From an uncultured beta proteobacterium (GTDB lineage: Bacteria > Pseudomonadota > Gammaproteobacteria > Burkholderiales > Burkholderiaceae), in contig CAJEZV010000004.1 of assembly GCA_903995005.1 (NCBI GenBank), forward strand, positions 1-55,569: DNA of 55,569 nt. The letters run 5' to 3'. The position numbers and the translations under genes were made by a program. A model generated the notes under the pieces. The model ran no database searches. It was not told the origin of the DNA and was given only the letters and a program-made list of their open reading frames with translations. Of this stretch, positions 7,309 through 14,671 are shown one piece after another. Position 1 is the first letter of the stretch, and every line of letters starts with the position of its first letter.

Positions 7309-8562
7309 ATGCGAGACACCGCCGCCCCAAATTGGCGTCTTCAGCTAGCACTAAAGTTCACGGCAATTATTTGTGGTTGTATTTTGCTCTTAGCTTCAGC
7401 CCACTCAGAAAGTGCGTCCTTTGACTTTTCTGTACTTATTAAATTTATTGCGGAGCAACTTCAAACCTCGGCTCAACTTAAATGGTTTTTCGGAATTATT
7501 TTTTTGTCTGCTGGTATTTTCTTTATTCCAGAGAAAGAAGTCCCACAAAGAACTTTTCATGGTATGAGACAATTAAGCAATGATTCCTATGTATTGTATT
7601 TGCTAGCTAAATACCATGTTGAAAAAAATCTGGCATTAAATAAAATTATTGCACACGATAAAATTTTTCCTAGTGTTGATGACGCATTGCTATTTATTCA
7701 TCAACTCGAGTGCCTTCAAGAAATCAACCTGCCACTTTCTGTTAAATCACCAATAGAGTCGTCACTCAACCTTCAAGAGCAGAATAAGCCTGAGGCTGAT
7801 ACTCAATCACCATCAGAATTTGAGGCTCTTCAAAATCCTTTTTCAACTATTCAAGTTCCAGATCTCGATACGCACCAGGAAACTTGGAATGAGGCTAGGC
7901 GAATCAGGGTCATTATAGTGCTAGGCATATTTTTATTTGTAACCCTACTTGGCGGGCTTATTTATGCTATTTCACATTCTGTACAGTCAGTAACACCCTC
8001 TGCGGTACCTGTAGTCTCTGCATTAAATCCTACTATGGCATTGCCAGCAACACAAAACTCCGACCAGGTGGTGTCGGGCATAATCACCTCTCAGGAATCG
8101 CTGAGTGCCACTGAAACAAAAGATTCTAGTAAGCCAGCAGCAGTAATGCCGATCAATGAAAGATGGATCGGTATGTGGATTCAAGATGGCGGTGGTAAGC
8201 AAAAGCTCTTGGTTACCGCAAACCTTCTCAAGTTTGCCGATGAAGAATTTACGTGGACTGGTGTAAGACCAAAGGGTGTTTTGCAGTGCTGCGTTGCTTT
8301 TTACGAAGGCGCCACCAACAAAACTGATCTATTCGCTAGAATTTCTGGGGTACAAGATCCCATTACCCTAAAACCTGAAGCCCAAAAGACTTTGGGCTTA
8401 ATAAATAATTTAAGCGAGGGTAATTTCAAGCGAATCGTATTTGCTGATCCAAATCTTAAAAAATACTTTTTTATAAGCGATCAGAATTTTGTTTATCGCA
8501 TCAGTAGGGATCTAGGCGATAAAGTGGATGTGGCGATAGAACAATACAAGAGACAAGAATGA
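7309..8562 (+). CDS. Unrecognised membrane protein with three predicted helices
   Basis: Start chosen at ATG 7309 because AAGGA lies 5 nt upstream (7299-7303); the open frame extends further upstream to 7069 but overlaps the previous gene, and the ancestral start is probably 7202 in another frame. The 417-residue product has two N-terminal hydrophobic helices (LALKFTAIICGCILLLASA and WFFGIIFLSAGIFFIP), a soluble middle region with acidic, Pro-rich linker, a third helix (VIIVLGIFLFVTLLGGLIYAI), then a C-terminal domain of about 150 residues with WIGMWIQDGGGKQKLLVTA. Topology suggests the last domain is periplasmic. I recognise no family. Stop overlaps the next gene as ATGA. Confidence 0.7.
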   Translation: MRDTAAPNWRLQLALKFTAIICGCILLLASAHSESASFDFSVLIKFIAEQLQTSAQLKWFFGIIFLSAGIFFIPEKEVPQRTFHGMRQLSNDSYVLYLLAKYHVEKNLALNKIIAHDKIFPSVDDALLFIHQLECLQEINLPLSVKSPIESSLNLQEQNKPEADTQSPSEFEALQNPFSTIQVPDLDTHQETWNEARRIRVIIVLGIFLFVTLLGGLIYAISHSVQSVTPSAVPVVSALNPTMALPATQNSDQVVSGIITSQESLSATETKDSSKPAAVMPINERWIGMWIQDGGGKQKLLVTANLLKFADEEFTWTGVRPKGVLQCCVAFYEGATNKTDLFARISGVQDPITLKPEAQKTLGLINNLSEGNFKRIVFADPNLKKYFFISDQNFVYRISRDLGDKVDVAIEQYKRQE

Positions 8563-9107
8563 TTTCCCCTTCTGATCTAGAGATTTCTTCGAGTCCAAAG
8601 CTACAACCCTATGAGCAATTACGTTTATTGCGGGAGCAAAGCCATATTCGCAAGATTGCTGATGAAATCGTTGGTAGACAGTGCATCTTCTTTTATAGCA
8701 GTAATTGGGTTTTTGACTACTCGCTCAATAGTACAGACCAGCAGTGGGATATCACTCAGCAGGTGTACTTCAGAAATGTGCGCAAGCATAAAACACTTGC
8801 TTTTGCCTTGCCATACATTGTCATTCAGCTTGCTTTTGCTGATTCACCAAGCTATCTAAGAGCTTTAGTGACCTATGAGAAGGATATTGCGAAGATGATT
8901 GGCTCTATGGATCACTTCATTAAGCGAGAGGAAGGAATTCGCGCTTGGGTCGAGCAACCAGACTTTAGCTGGCAACCCTCGAATATTATTGCCTTGTCTA
9001 ATCGTATCTTAGAGGCAAATAGCCAATTTAGAGATATTGAGTTTTATCGCTACCATGAGCCTTTTCATACGAAGTTAAATGGCACTTGGGAACAGATTAC
9101 AGTGTAA
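8559..9107 (+). CDS. Unrecognised 182-residue soluble protein
   Basis: ATGA overlap with the preceding membrane-protein gene makes this start secure and the two genes translationally coupled. No signal peptide or membrane helix is seen. The protein is rich in aromatic residues (FFYSSNWVFDYSL, YLRALVTYEKDI, IEFYRYHEPFHTKL) and has a conserved-looking Trp/Tyr core, but I cannot place it in a family. The coupling suggests a partner for the membrane protein, perhaps on its cytoplasmic side; that is inference. Confidence 0.65.
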   Translation: MISPSDLEISSSPKLQPYEQLRLLREQSHIRKIADEIVGRQCIFFYSSNWVFDYSLNSTDQQWDITQQVYFRNVRKHKTLAFALPYIVIQLAFADSPSYLRALVTYEKDIAKMIGSMDHFIKREEGIRAWVEQPDFSWQPSNIIALSNRILEANSQFRDIEFYRYHEPFHTKLNGTWEQITV

Positions 9108-9120
9108 GGAATACCCTATT

Positions 9121-9474
9121 ATGTCAATGCAAAACTCTGATTTTTGCCAAGCAGAGCAGTATCTCAAGTTGGGCTTATACCCGCAGGCTTTTGAGGCCTT
9201 TATGGCGCTTGAGGTTGGTTCTGTGGAATGCACTTTCTTAAAGCCCTGCATGATGGCTATGGATGGTCAACTCAATCAATCTCAATTGGATACTTTGTTT
9301 CATGAGCTCGAGCGTGAAACAATAAATAGAAATCCTCAGGCGGTATATAACTATGGGGTGGTTAAGAGTCATTTTGGGGATGTACCCAAAGCCACTGTTT
9401 TGCTTCAGTTGGCGATGGATTTGGGGGTTGCTGAAGCGCGGAATGCCTTAACTAGCTTGCTAATGAAGGGCTAA
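9121..9474 (+). CDS. Small TPR/Sel1-like repeat protein
   Basis: Start taken at ATG 9121, with AAGGA at 9107-9111 upstream; an in-frame ATG at 9079 lies inside the previous gene and lacks a good site. The 117-residue product has helical repeats of TPR/Sel1 type: AEQYLKLGLYPQAFEAFMAL and AVYNYGVVKSHFGDVPKA with TVLLQLAMDLGVAEARNALTSLL, the latter close to a Sel1 repeat. Such repeats bind other proteins. Last gene of the 6843-9474 run; its job is unknown. Confidence 0.65.
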   Translation: MSMQNSDFCQAEQYLKLGLYPQAFEAFMALEVGSVECTFLKPCMMAMDGQLNQSQLDTLFHELERETINRNPQAVYNYGVVKSHFGDVPKATVLLQLAMDLGVAEARNALTSLLMKG

Positions 9475-9820
9475 TTCCTTAGATCTTTTGGGTATGAAAT
9501 AGATAAATTTCGCTACTTTTGCTTATATTACCCAATTTAATTCTTTTAAAAGCCATATGAATTAGAGGCTTATCACCCATAATTCAAGTTCTCAAGAGTA
9601 TTTTCCTGTAGCCTTTTGTAATCTTTAAGTTTTTCACATTTTTTCATCTGCGTATCCCTGGTCCGTAAAACTCGGCACCTTTTTTCTGATCAAATTCAGT
9701 CACTTAGATTGACATTTCAGTAGGTAAGAAATCTACCCAAAACAGGGTTTACCTCTTTGATAAAGGACTCATTGCACCTAAGATATATCTATGAGCAGTG
9801 CCATTCTTGAAGGAGGCAGT
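9475..9820. other. Intergenic stretch, AT-rich, no convincing gene
   Basis: About 346 nt without a supported coding frame. It contains T-rich runs and a TTGACA at 9709-9714 that could be a -35 box, but no good -10 element sits 16-18 nt downstream. A short frame on the minus strand (9749-9973) covers the next small gene and looks like a shadow. Nothing else is recognised here. Confidence 0.5.
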
Positions 9821-10006
9821 ATGGGACAAAAAGAGGTTCTTAATCAAATACCGGTTGCTTCTGAGGTCTTTGTGGAGCTGCATATCGATGATCTCGTCAA
9901 GGATCGACTTTTGTGGCAGGAGCAGGTTGGCCGTCGAGCTTATCCAAGCGATACGATGCCTAGCGTGATCCATATTGTTAGCTCAAGGCTGAGCCCTCTG
10001 AAGTAA
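9821..10006 (+). CDS. Unrecognised small protein (61 residues)
   Basis: An AGGAGG at 9810-9815 sits 5 nt upstream of the ATG at 9821, one of the strongest ribosome sites in the window; it decides this start over the in-frame ATG at 9791. The 61-residue product is soluble, with acidic segment VELHIDDLVKDRLLW and a basic, Ser-rich end. No family recognised. The strong ribosome site argues that this small frame is expressed. Confidence 0.55.
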   Translation: MGQKEVLNQIPVASEVFVELHIDDLVKDRLLWQEQVGRRAYPSDTMPSVIHIVSSRLSPLK

Positions 10007-10018
10007 TGAAAGGTGCGA

Positions 10019-10240
10019 TTGAAAAGTTACCTAATGCCGTTAGTCACAGCAAGTGCCATCTTTGGAATAGTGCTTTACTTTTTGCTGGGACTTATTGCAC
10101 CTAACAACCAGCCAGCCACGGAAATCAGTACATTAGAAGCAGATGTTTTGCAGTATTTTTCGCTAAAAGCAGATCAGAATGCCAAGGAAAATGCTGAGCC
10201 CTCAAGCACTCAGTCTACTCACAAGGCTGGTCAAATATAA
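10019..10240 (+). CDS. Small single-pass membrane protein
   Basis: Start is uncertain: TTG 10019 has AAAGG 5 nt upstream (10009-10013); GTG 10013 and ATG 10034 are alternatives in the same frame. All give one N-terminal hydrophobic helix (ASAIFGIVLYFLLGLIAP) followed by about 45 polar residues rich in Ser, Thr, Gln and Ala. No family recognised. It lies 12 nt after the small gene at 9821-10006, so the two may be co-transcribed, and converges with the next gene with a 5-nt gap. Confidence 0.5.
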   Translation: MKSYLMPLVTASAIFGIVLYFLLGLIAPNNQPATEISTLEADVLQYFSLKADQNAKENAEPSSTQSTHKAGQI

Positions 10241-10245
10241 GTCGT

Positions 10246-10587
10246 TTAGTTATAGCCGCAAGGATAGAGCGCGCTGAGTTTTTTCAGTAGAATTTCATCT
10301 ACGCTGGGCTTGATGGGGCTATCTGGCGAAAGTTCTTGGATGCCCAAAGAAATGATCTCTTTGTAATTGGCGATGCTGAGATTTAAATAGGGTGGGTAGC
10401 AATACAAAGGCACTTGCTTATTTGCGCTTAAGCTCTTATTAGCAGTATTTAGGCCAGCACTAAGACCTAAAAGATAGGTATTAGTCGATTGAGCTTTATT
10501 TTTATTTTCAAAGTCTGCGATCGACAAATCGGCTAATGCATTGAGAGATGTGAGGGACCCTAGCAGGAACAGGATATTTTTAATCAT
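10246..10587 (-). CDS. Small secreted protein, Rap1a/Tai-like
   Basis: Signal peptide (MIKNILFLLGSLTSLNALA) followed by a domain of about 90 residues. The pattern YLLGLSAGLNTAN, a Cys-Tyr-Pro-Pro (CYPP), a central helix and a closing LYPCGY with the second cysteine resembles the Rap1a/Tai immunity-like domain, in which the two cysteines form a disulfide in the periplasm. In type VI secretion loci such proteins are immunity factors, but no effector or secretion gene is next to it here, so a housekeeping or orphan role is as likely. Family call tentative. Confidence 0.55.
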   Translation of the reverse strand: MIKNILFLLGSLTSLNALADLSIADFENKNKAQSTNTYLLGLSAGLNTANKSLSANKQVPLYCYPPYLNLSIANYKEIISLGIQELSPDSPIKPSVDEILLKKLSALYPCGYN

Positions 10588-10705
10588 GGCTCTTGAAGTG
10601 AATGGTGGTTAATATGCTCTTAATTTAACAGATGCCAGTTCAATCACCTGTAATTTTTCTAGCCATAGTAAGCTATGCCTAACGCAATATTCATGAGGGT
10701 AGTTT

Positions 10706-11263
10706 ATGGCTGACATTGATTGGGATTTTTGGTTTTCAAAACCTTATATATACACTTGGCAGGCTGCTGCCTTAGTTCATGGTATTAATCCTAAGCAAAT
10801 TAAATTTCCAGTTCGGGATGCAGCAGGAGAGCTTCATTTTGATCTCTCTAATTTTGATGGGAATTACGATGCATTTAAAGCAAGGTTAGATTTACTCACT
10901 GAGCATGCTTGGATTCAGAATTTCTCAGCTCAAAATATGCGCGTTGATTTCAAGCGATTTTTGTTTTGGGCTCAGCATGTTCGCAAATGGGATATGCCTA
11001 TAAGGCTTGAGGCCTTTGCGAAGGGTGTCGACCTTGATACTTTGGACGAGAATTCTGAAGAAAAGGCAAATATATTGAGGGATGAGCGCAATAACTTGCA
11101 ATTAATTTGGGCGCTTAGGAGCCTGCTTAAAGAGCACCAGCATGGTAAAACTGACCGTGAATTAATTTACTATCTCTCTAAAACCTACCCAGATAAACCA
11201 GGATTTAAGAGATTGGCTTTAGAAATGAAATTTGCTGAAGCGCAAGTTGCTTCAGAGACTTAG
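10706..11263 (+). CDS. Unrecognised protein with an N-terminal helix motif common in accessory genes
   Basis: 185-residue soluble protein. The opening (DIDWDFWFSKPYIYTWQAAALVHGINPKQI) matches a pattern I know from uncharacterised accessory-region proteins: W-x-x-x-x-x-h-T-x-x-x-A-A-x-L-h-x-G-I-D/N-P. The C-terminal half is helical and charged (KTDRELIYYLSKTYP). No catalytic motif, membrane segment or signal peptide is visible. Spacing to neighbours suggests it is transcribed alone. Possibly acquired, but I see no mobility gene nearby. Confidence 0.6.
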   Translation: MADIDWDFWFSKPYIYTWQAAALVHGINPKQIKFPVRDAAGELHFDLSNFDGNYDAFKARLDLLTEHAWIQNFSAQNMRVDFKRFLFWAQHVRKWDMPIRLEAFAKGVDLDTLDENSEEKANILRDERNNLQLIWALRSLLKEHQHGKTDRELIYYLSKTYPDKPGFKRLALEMKFAEAQVASET

Positions 11264-11299
11264 CTTAAAACTTATTAAGACACCGAAAATCTATAGTAA

Positions 11300-11671
11300 T
11301 TATTTTGGATAAGCAGTTGCTTTCGGAATATCATCAGCTGTCCATGTTTTGCTGAGATCGCCTGTCGGCCCAAATTTAACAAAAGAATATAAGATACCGA
11401 GAATTAAAATCACAATGGCAATTGTTTTGACGACTCGATGATCATTCTCTTCTTTGATAATGTATTTGGGAGCTGGATGACGGATCTGAAATACTTCCGG
11501 AAATGCTTCTTCAATAGATTCTTTAGCAGATTTGATATGGCGATAGCGGGAGTCCTCTGATTCACCCATTTCAATAGCGCGCGCTGCCTTAAAGTACTGC
11601 TCACTAGCTGCGCTCAATATTTTGGCTCTTTTAATGAGGTCTGCGTGTTTTTCAAGTTCTTCAGGAGTCAT
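11300..11671 (-). CDS. Unrecognised protein with a C-terminal membrane helix
   Basis: 123 residues: a charged helical N-terminal part (about 1-70, with AKILSAASEQYFKAARAIEM), a short Pro/Lys linker, and one membrane helix (TIAIVILILGILYSFVKFG) near residues 84-102. It is followed by a short tail. The helical part looks TPR/hairpin-like. No family recognised. It converges with 10706-11263 (36-nt gap). Confidence 0.55.
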   Translation of the reverse strand: MTPEELEKHADLIKRAKILSAASEQYFKAARAIEMGESEDSRYRHIKSAKESIEEAFPEVFQIRHPAPKYIIKEENDHRVVKTIAIVILILGILYSFVKFGPTGDLSKTWTADDIPKATAYPK

Positions 11672-11719
11672 CGCTTTTAGTCCATTAATGGTATGCCTAA
11701 TAAGATTGTACTTTTTTGG

Positions 11720-11908
11720 CTACTTTTTGGTTTGATTTTTAGTTTTGAATTGATTGATCATTTGATTGCGAAATTTAATAAAAGCCTCATTTGGGTCACA
11801 TGCCTGAATATCCTCTTTTTCGATCTTGCCACCAGCGATTTTGAAGTTGACAACCCAATAGTTAGCTAAGCTGGTTGGCTCGATTGAAATAATCTCAAAT
11901 GTTTTCAT
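11720..11908 (-). CDS. Small unrecognised protein (62 residues)
   Basis: Short frame with a beta-strand-rich start (MKTFEIISIEP, NYWVVNFKIAGG), then a DPNEAF...RNQ segment and a basic tail. It reads in the same direction as 11300-11671 with a 48-nt gap and is divergent from the YcgR-like gene, with the two ATG codons 30 nt apart. No family recognised. Its codon use looks like real coding sequence, but the size keeps confidence modest. Confidence 0.45.
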   Translation of the reverse strand: MKTFEIISIEPTSLANYWVVNFKIAGGKIEKEDIQACDPNEAFIKFRNQMINQFKTKNQTKK

Positions 11909-11938
11909 AAATGAATCATACTCCCGTAAAATATCCTC

Positions 11939-12694
11939 ATGAGCCTCATAATATTCCCTCCTGAGCTTGAAGAAGTTGATACTAAGTTTCAGCTTGATCC
12001 TCGTTTTATTTTTAAAAACTTAGAGCGCATGTTCTCCCCGGGACCAACAGCTAGTATTTTCAATGTCAAATCCTCAGAGCTATTCCCTGTCAACGTTCAG
12101 AGTTTAGACTCTAAGGCTGGGATGAAGCTAAAGATCGAAGAATCTCCTAGAAATGGCCTGAATGCCTTTATTGGACAAACCTGTTATTTCATTGCAGGTC
12201 TTGAGGGGGGGAAGTTACAATTTCCAGTAGCAGGTCTTAAATTTGCTGAATCTGGATTCCTCAGTTGTGATATTCCCAAGACCATATCCTTAATTCAGAG
12301 GCGGGAAGACTTTAGGGCTAGCGCCCCTCCAGATAGGGCTCTTAAGGCATTGATCTTCTTTTCAGTTGGTAAAGAGATGATCGGAGATATTGTTAATATT
12401 TCTGACAAGGGTATTCAGCTAGATCTTCGGCTTGGTTCGACTGAGATGGAAGTTGGAACTATTTGGACTGGTTGCTCATTGGAGCGCTTGACGGCCAGAA
12501 CTGCAAAATTTGATCTTATTATTAGAAATCTCAGGCCAAGCCCCATCGAAGCATCTCGCATTAGAGTGGGTTGCGAGCTTTATGAGCCAACTAAGTTGAA
12601 TTTAAACGAATTTGCCAGCAAAAGATCTGCTATTCAAAATGCTCGGCAAAATCGCAGAATTAATTTCTGGTACCAAGATGCATCCTGGTGCTAG
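11939..12694 (+). CDS. YcgR-like PilZ domain protein (c-di-GMP receptor)
   Basis: Two-domain protein of 251 residues like the flagellar brake YcgR: an N-terminal YcgR-type beta-barrel domain (about 15-115), then a PilZ domain (about 118-220). The c-di-GMP-binding motif is present: RxxxR as R122/R126 in RREDFR, and [D/N]xSxxG as NISDKG at 153-158. In flagellate bacteria YcgR slows the motor when c-di-GMP is high; no flagellar genes are in this window, so the target is unknown. The last 25 residues overlap the following frame (12678) and look like an appended, non-homologous tail. Neighbouring GGDEF and HD-GYP genes lie 5-7 kb away. Confidence 0.85.
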   Translation: MSLIIFPPELEEVDTKFQLDPRFIFKNLERMFSPGPTASIFNVKSSELFPVNVQSLDSKAGMKLKIEESPRNGLNAFIGQTCYFIAGLEGGKLQFPVAGLKFAESGFLSCDIPKTISLIQRREDFRASAPPDRALKALIFFSVGKEMIGDIVNISDKGIQLDLRLGSTEMEVGTIWTGCSLERLTARTAKFDLIIRNLRPSPIEASRIRVGCELYEPTKLNLNEFASKRSAIQNARQNRRINFWYQDASWC

Positions 12695-12932
12695 TAAGCT
12701 GGTCTTAGACTCTAAATATCTCTACTCAGTCATTTATGCGGTAAACAAGTCGCAAGAAATCTTAATTCTGGGGCCCAGTCCTGCAAAATTAGAGCTCATC
12801 AAGTATGCTCATAAACATAATGCCCAAGTAGAAGAAATGATTGTTGGCTTAGAAACCGTTGATCAACCCTCTGATAAAGAAATTCTGGAGCATGCCCGTA
12901 AGTTTTTCTATAAAGTAGATCAAATGATTTAA
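12678..12932 (+). pseudogene. C-terminal remnant of a translational-machinery-type protein
   Basis: The 84 residues contain the motif block ILILGPSPAKLEL, then VEEMIVGLETVDQPSDKEIL and a closing ARKFF. This is the characteristic C-terminal half of small betaproteobacterial proteins annotated as translational machinery protein, related to the eRF1 domain 3 fold; complete members are about 130 residues. Here the first 40-50 residues are missing and the frame emerges inside the end of the YcgR-like gene, overlapping it by 17 nt. A TTG at 12612 would give a longer frame whose extra residues look like noise. It is therefore probably a truncated remnant after a deletion. Confidence 0.5.
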
Positions 12933-12987
12933 GTTCTAATTTAAGGAGCAAATATACCTCAGGAACCTCAAGAAGAATTAGGGCTAG

Positions 12988-13179
12988 ATGGTCCGCCTGG
13001 ACATGACTATTTATTTGGACGCCGTCAACCATATTGATAAAGTAGTAAGCAATAAATCGATTACTAGTAGTGCGGCAAAAGGAATCATCTTTAGTCTAGT
13101 GGAAACATTTGGTGCTATGGTTGGAGATCCTGATCTACCGGCTCATCTCAAGTTTGGCTATATGGGCCTCAAGATTTAG
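12988..13179 (+). CDS. Small unrecognised protein (58-63 residues)
   Basis: Starts are possible at ATG 12988 or ATG 13003; neither has a strong ribosome site. The product has a plausible helical core (IDKVVSNKSITSSAAKGIIFSLVETFGAMV). Upstream, an AAGGAG at 12943-12948 precedes a different frame that reads PQEPQEELGLDGPPGHDYLFGRRQPY before a TGA at 13035, so a frameshift in a longer ancestral gene is possible. No family recognised. Low confidence. Confidence 0.35.
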   Translation: MVRLDMTIYLDAVNHIDKVVSNKSITSSAAKGIIFSLVETFGAMVGDPDLPAHLKFGYMGLKI

Positions 13180-13303
13180 CGGTCGAGCTTGAGGCAAAGC
13201 CCGCGAAGATACGCTGAAGCTTGCGCTAAAACCATGAGATCAGGGCAGCTTCGGTTGCCCTGATGCATTTAAAATGCTGATCATTGCTAATTAATAGAAG
13301 TTC

Positions 13304-14386
13304 ATGACCAATACCCCTAAGAAACGTCTTGCTGTTGCGCCCATGATGGAGTGGACCGATCGTCACTGCCGCTCTTTTCATCGTACGCTCACTAAAGAAG
13401 CCGTTCTGTATACCGAAATGGTTACTACGGGCGCACTCCTGCATGGGGATGTCCCGCGCCATTTGGATTATTCACAGGATCAGCACCCAGTTGTACTTCA
13501 GCTAGGTGGTTCAGAACCTAGTGACTTGGCTAAATCAGCAGAGCTTGCACAGCAGTGGGGCTACGATGAGATTGATCTCAATTGTGGCTGCCCATCTGAG
13601 CGTGTTCAGCGCGGCGCTTTCGGTGCTTGCCTGATGGCAGAGCCTAATTTAGTTGCTGACTGCGTCAAGGCAATAAAGGGTGCGGTAGATATTCCGATTT
13701 CGGTAAAGCATCGTCTTGGATTGGACTCGATGGATGCATCCAGCTCAGAAAAAGATTATCAATTTGCACTCGATTTCATGTTGGCGGTAGCGGATGCTGG
13801 CGCAAGTCAGGTCACTATTCATGCACGCAATGCAGTTCTCAAGGGGCTCTCTCCAAAAGAGAATCGTAGTAAACCACCATTACATTACGAAGTCGCTGCA
13901 AGACTAAGGGTAGATGCGCAAAAACAATTTCCGAATCTTAAAGTTCTACTCAATGGTGGCTTGGAAACTAATGAGCAAATTGCTGGTCATTGGGATGACT
14001 TTGACGGCTTCATGGTGGGTAGGGCGGCATATCATTTCCCAGCAATGCTCTTGGGCTGGGATGATTTGATTCATACGAATGGTGATGCGGCTGGTTATCT
14101 CTTTAGTGAAACCGAGTGGCACCGAATTCAGATTGGATTAGTTAAACAAGTGAAAGCTTGGTTTGATGAATGTAAATCCAAAGGAAAACCTTTTTATATT
14201 GGCGCTTTCACAAGACATATCCTAGGCTTAGCCAATGGCAGAGCAGGGTCAAGATATTGGCGTCAGCGTCTCTCTGATCACCACGCTTTAGCTAAAGTGC
14301 AGAGCAAAGCAGCGATTGTAGATTTTTTCATTGATGCCAGCCTAACCCTAGGAGATTGGGCAGCTTTTGAGTATGAAAGTGCTTAA
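13304..14386 (+). CDS. dusA: tRNA-dihydrouridine(20/20a) synthase DusA
   Basis: FMN-dependent enzyme that reduces U20 and U20a in the D-loop of tRNAs using NADPH. A TIM barrel begins with RLAVAPMMEWTDRHCR. The DusA signature NCGCPSERVQRGAFGACLM (about residues 97-115) carries the catalytic cysteine in GCPS; KHRLGLD and the phosphate-binding NGGL and MVGRAAY follow. The C-terminal helical domain binds tRNA. At 360 residues it is slightly longer than typical. Transcribed alone, upstream of tRNA-His. Confidence 0.95.
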   Translation: MTNTPKKRLAVAPMMEWTDRHCRSFHRTLTKEAVLYTEMVTTGALLHGDVPRHLDYSQDQHPVVLQLGGSEPSDLAKSAELAQQWGYDEIDLNCGCPSERVQRGAFGACLMAEPNLVADCVKAIKGAVDIPISVKHRLGLDSMDASSSEKDYQFALDFMLAVADAGASQVTIHARNAVLKGLSPKENRSKPPLHYEVAARLRVDAQKQFPNLKVLLNGGLETNEQIAGHWDDFDGFMVGRAAYHFPAMLLGWDDLIHTNGDAAGYLFSETEWHRIQIGLVKQVKAWFDECKSKGKPFYIGAFTRHILGLANGRAGSRYWRQRLSDHHALAKVQSKAAIVDFFIDASLTLGDWAAFEYESA

Positions 14387-14409
14387 GTAAGGACCTAGAA
14401 ACAGCTTTT

Positions 14410-14439
14410 TTGACAGGTTTTTGAGCAAAAAGCTATAAT
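14410..14439 (+). promoter_or_regulatory. Consensus sigma-70 promoter of tRNA-His
   Basis: TTGACA at 14410-14415 and TATAAT at 14434-14439, both perfect, are separated by 18 nt. Transcription should begin near 14446, a few bases before the mature tRNA 5' end. Confidence 0.85.
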
Positions 14440-14452
14440 CTAATCCTTCAGA

Positions 14453-14529
14453 GGCGGACGTAGCTCAGTTGGTAGAGTCCCAGATTGTGATTCTGGTTGT
14501 CGCGGGTTCGAGCCCCGTCGTTCGCCCCA
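14453..14529 (+). tRNA. tRNA-His (anticodon GTG)
   Basis: Complete cloverleaf: acceptor stem GCGGACG pairs with CGTTCGC (one G-T pair), D-arm TAGCTCAGTTGGTAGA, anticodon arm CAGATTGTGATTCTG with GTG, T-arm CGGGTTCGAGCCCCG. The histidine-specific extra G at position -1 (14453) faces the discriminator C (14526), and the 3' CCA is encoded (14527-14529). It is preceded by a consensus promoter. Confidence 0.97.
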
Positions 14530-14544
14530 TCAAACACCCTAAAT

Positions 14545-14577
14545 AAAAGCCCCCAATATTCTTCAGGGATCTTTTTT
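14545..14577 (+). terminator. Possible intrinsic terminator after tRNA-His
   Basis: AAAAG and CCC pair with GGG and CTTTT across an internal loop (50, 69-70), followed by TTTTTT. The stem is imperfect, so the call is tentative. Confidence 0.4.
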
Positions 14578-14671
14578 ATTCCTTATATTTTTTTAAATAT
14601 ATTTTCAGGCTTGGCTTTTAGCTCTTCTTAAGGGGTATTCTGAAACATTCATATCTAAAATAGATGCTATC

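Noticed and set aside
9709-9714. TTGACA as a promoter for the gene at 9821
   Set aside because: No acceptable -10 element lies 16-18 nt downstream.
9749-9973. Minus-strand frame of 74 residues
   Set aside because: It overlaps the plus-strand gene at 9821 that has a near-perfect ribosome site, and the protein has no recognisable features.
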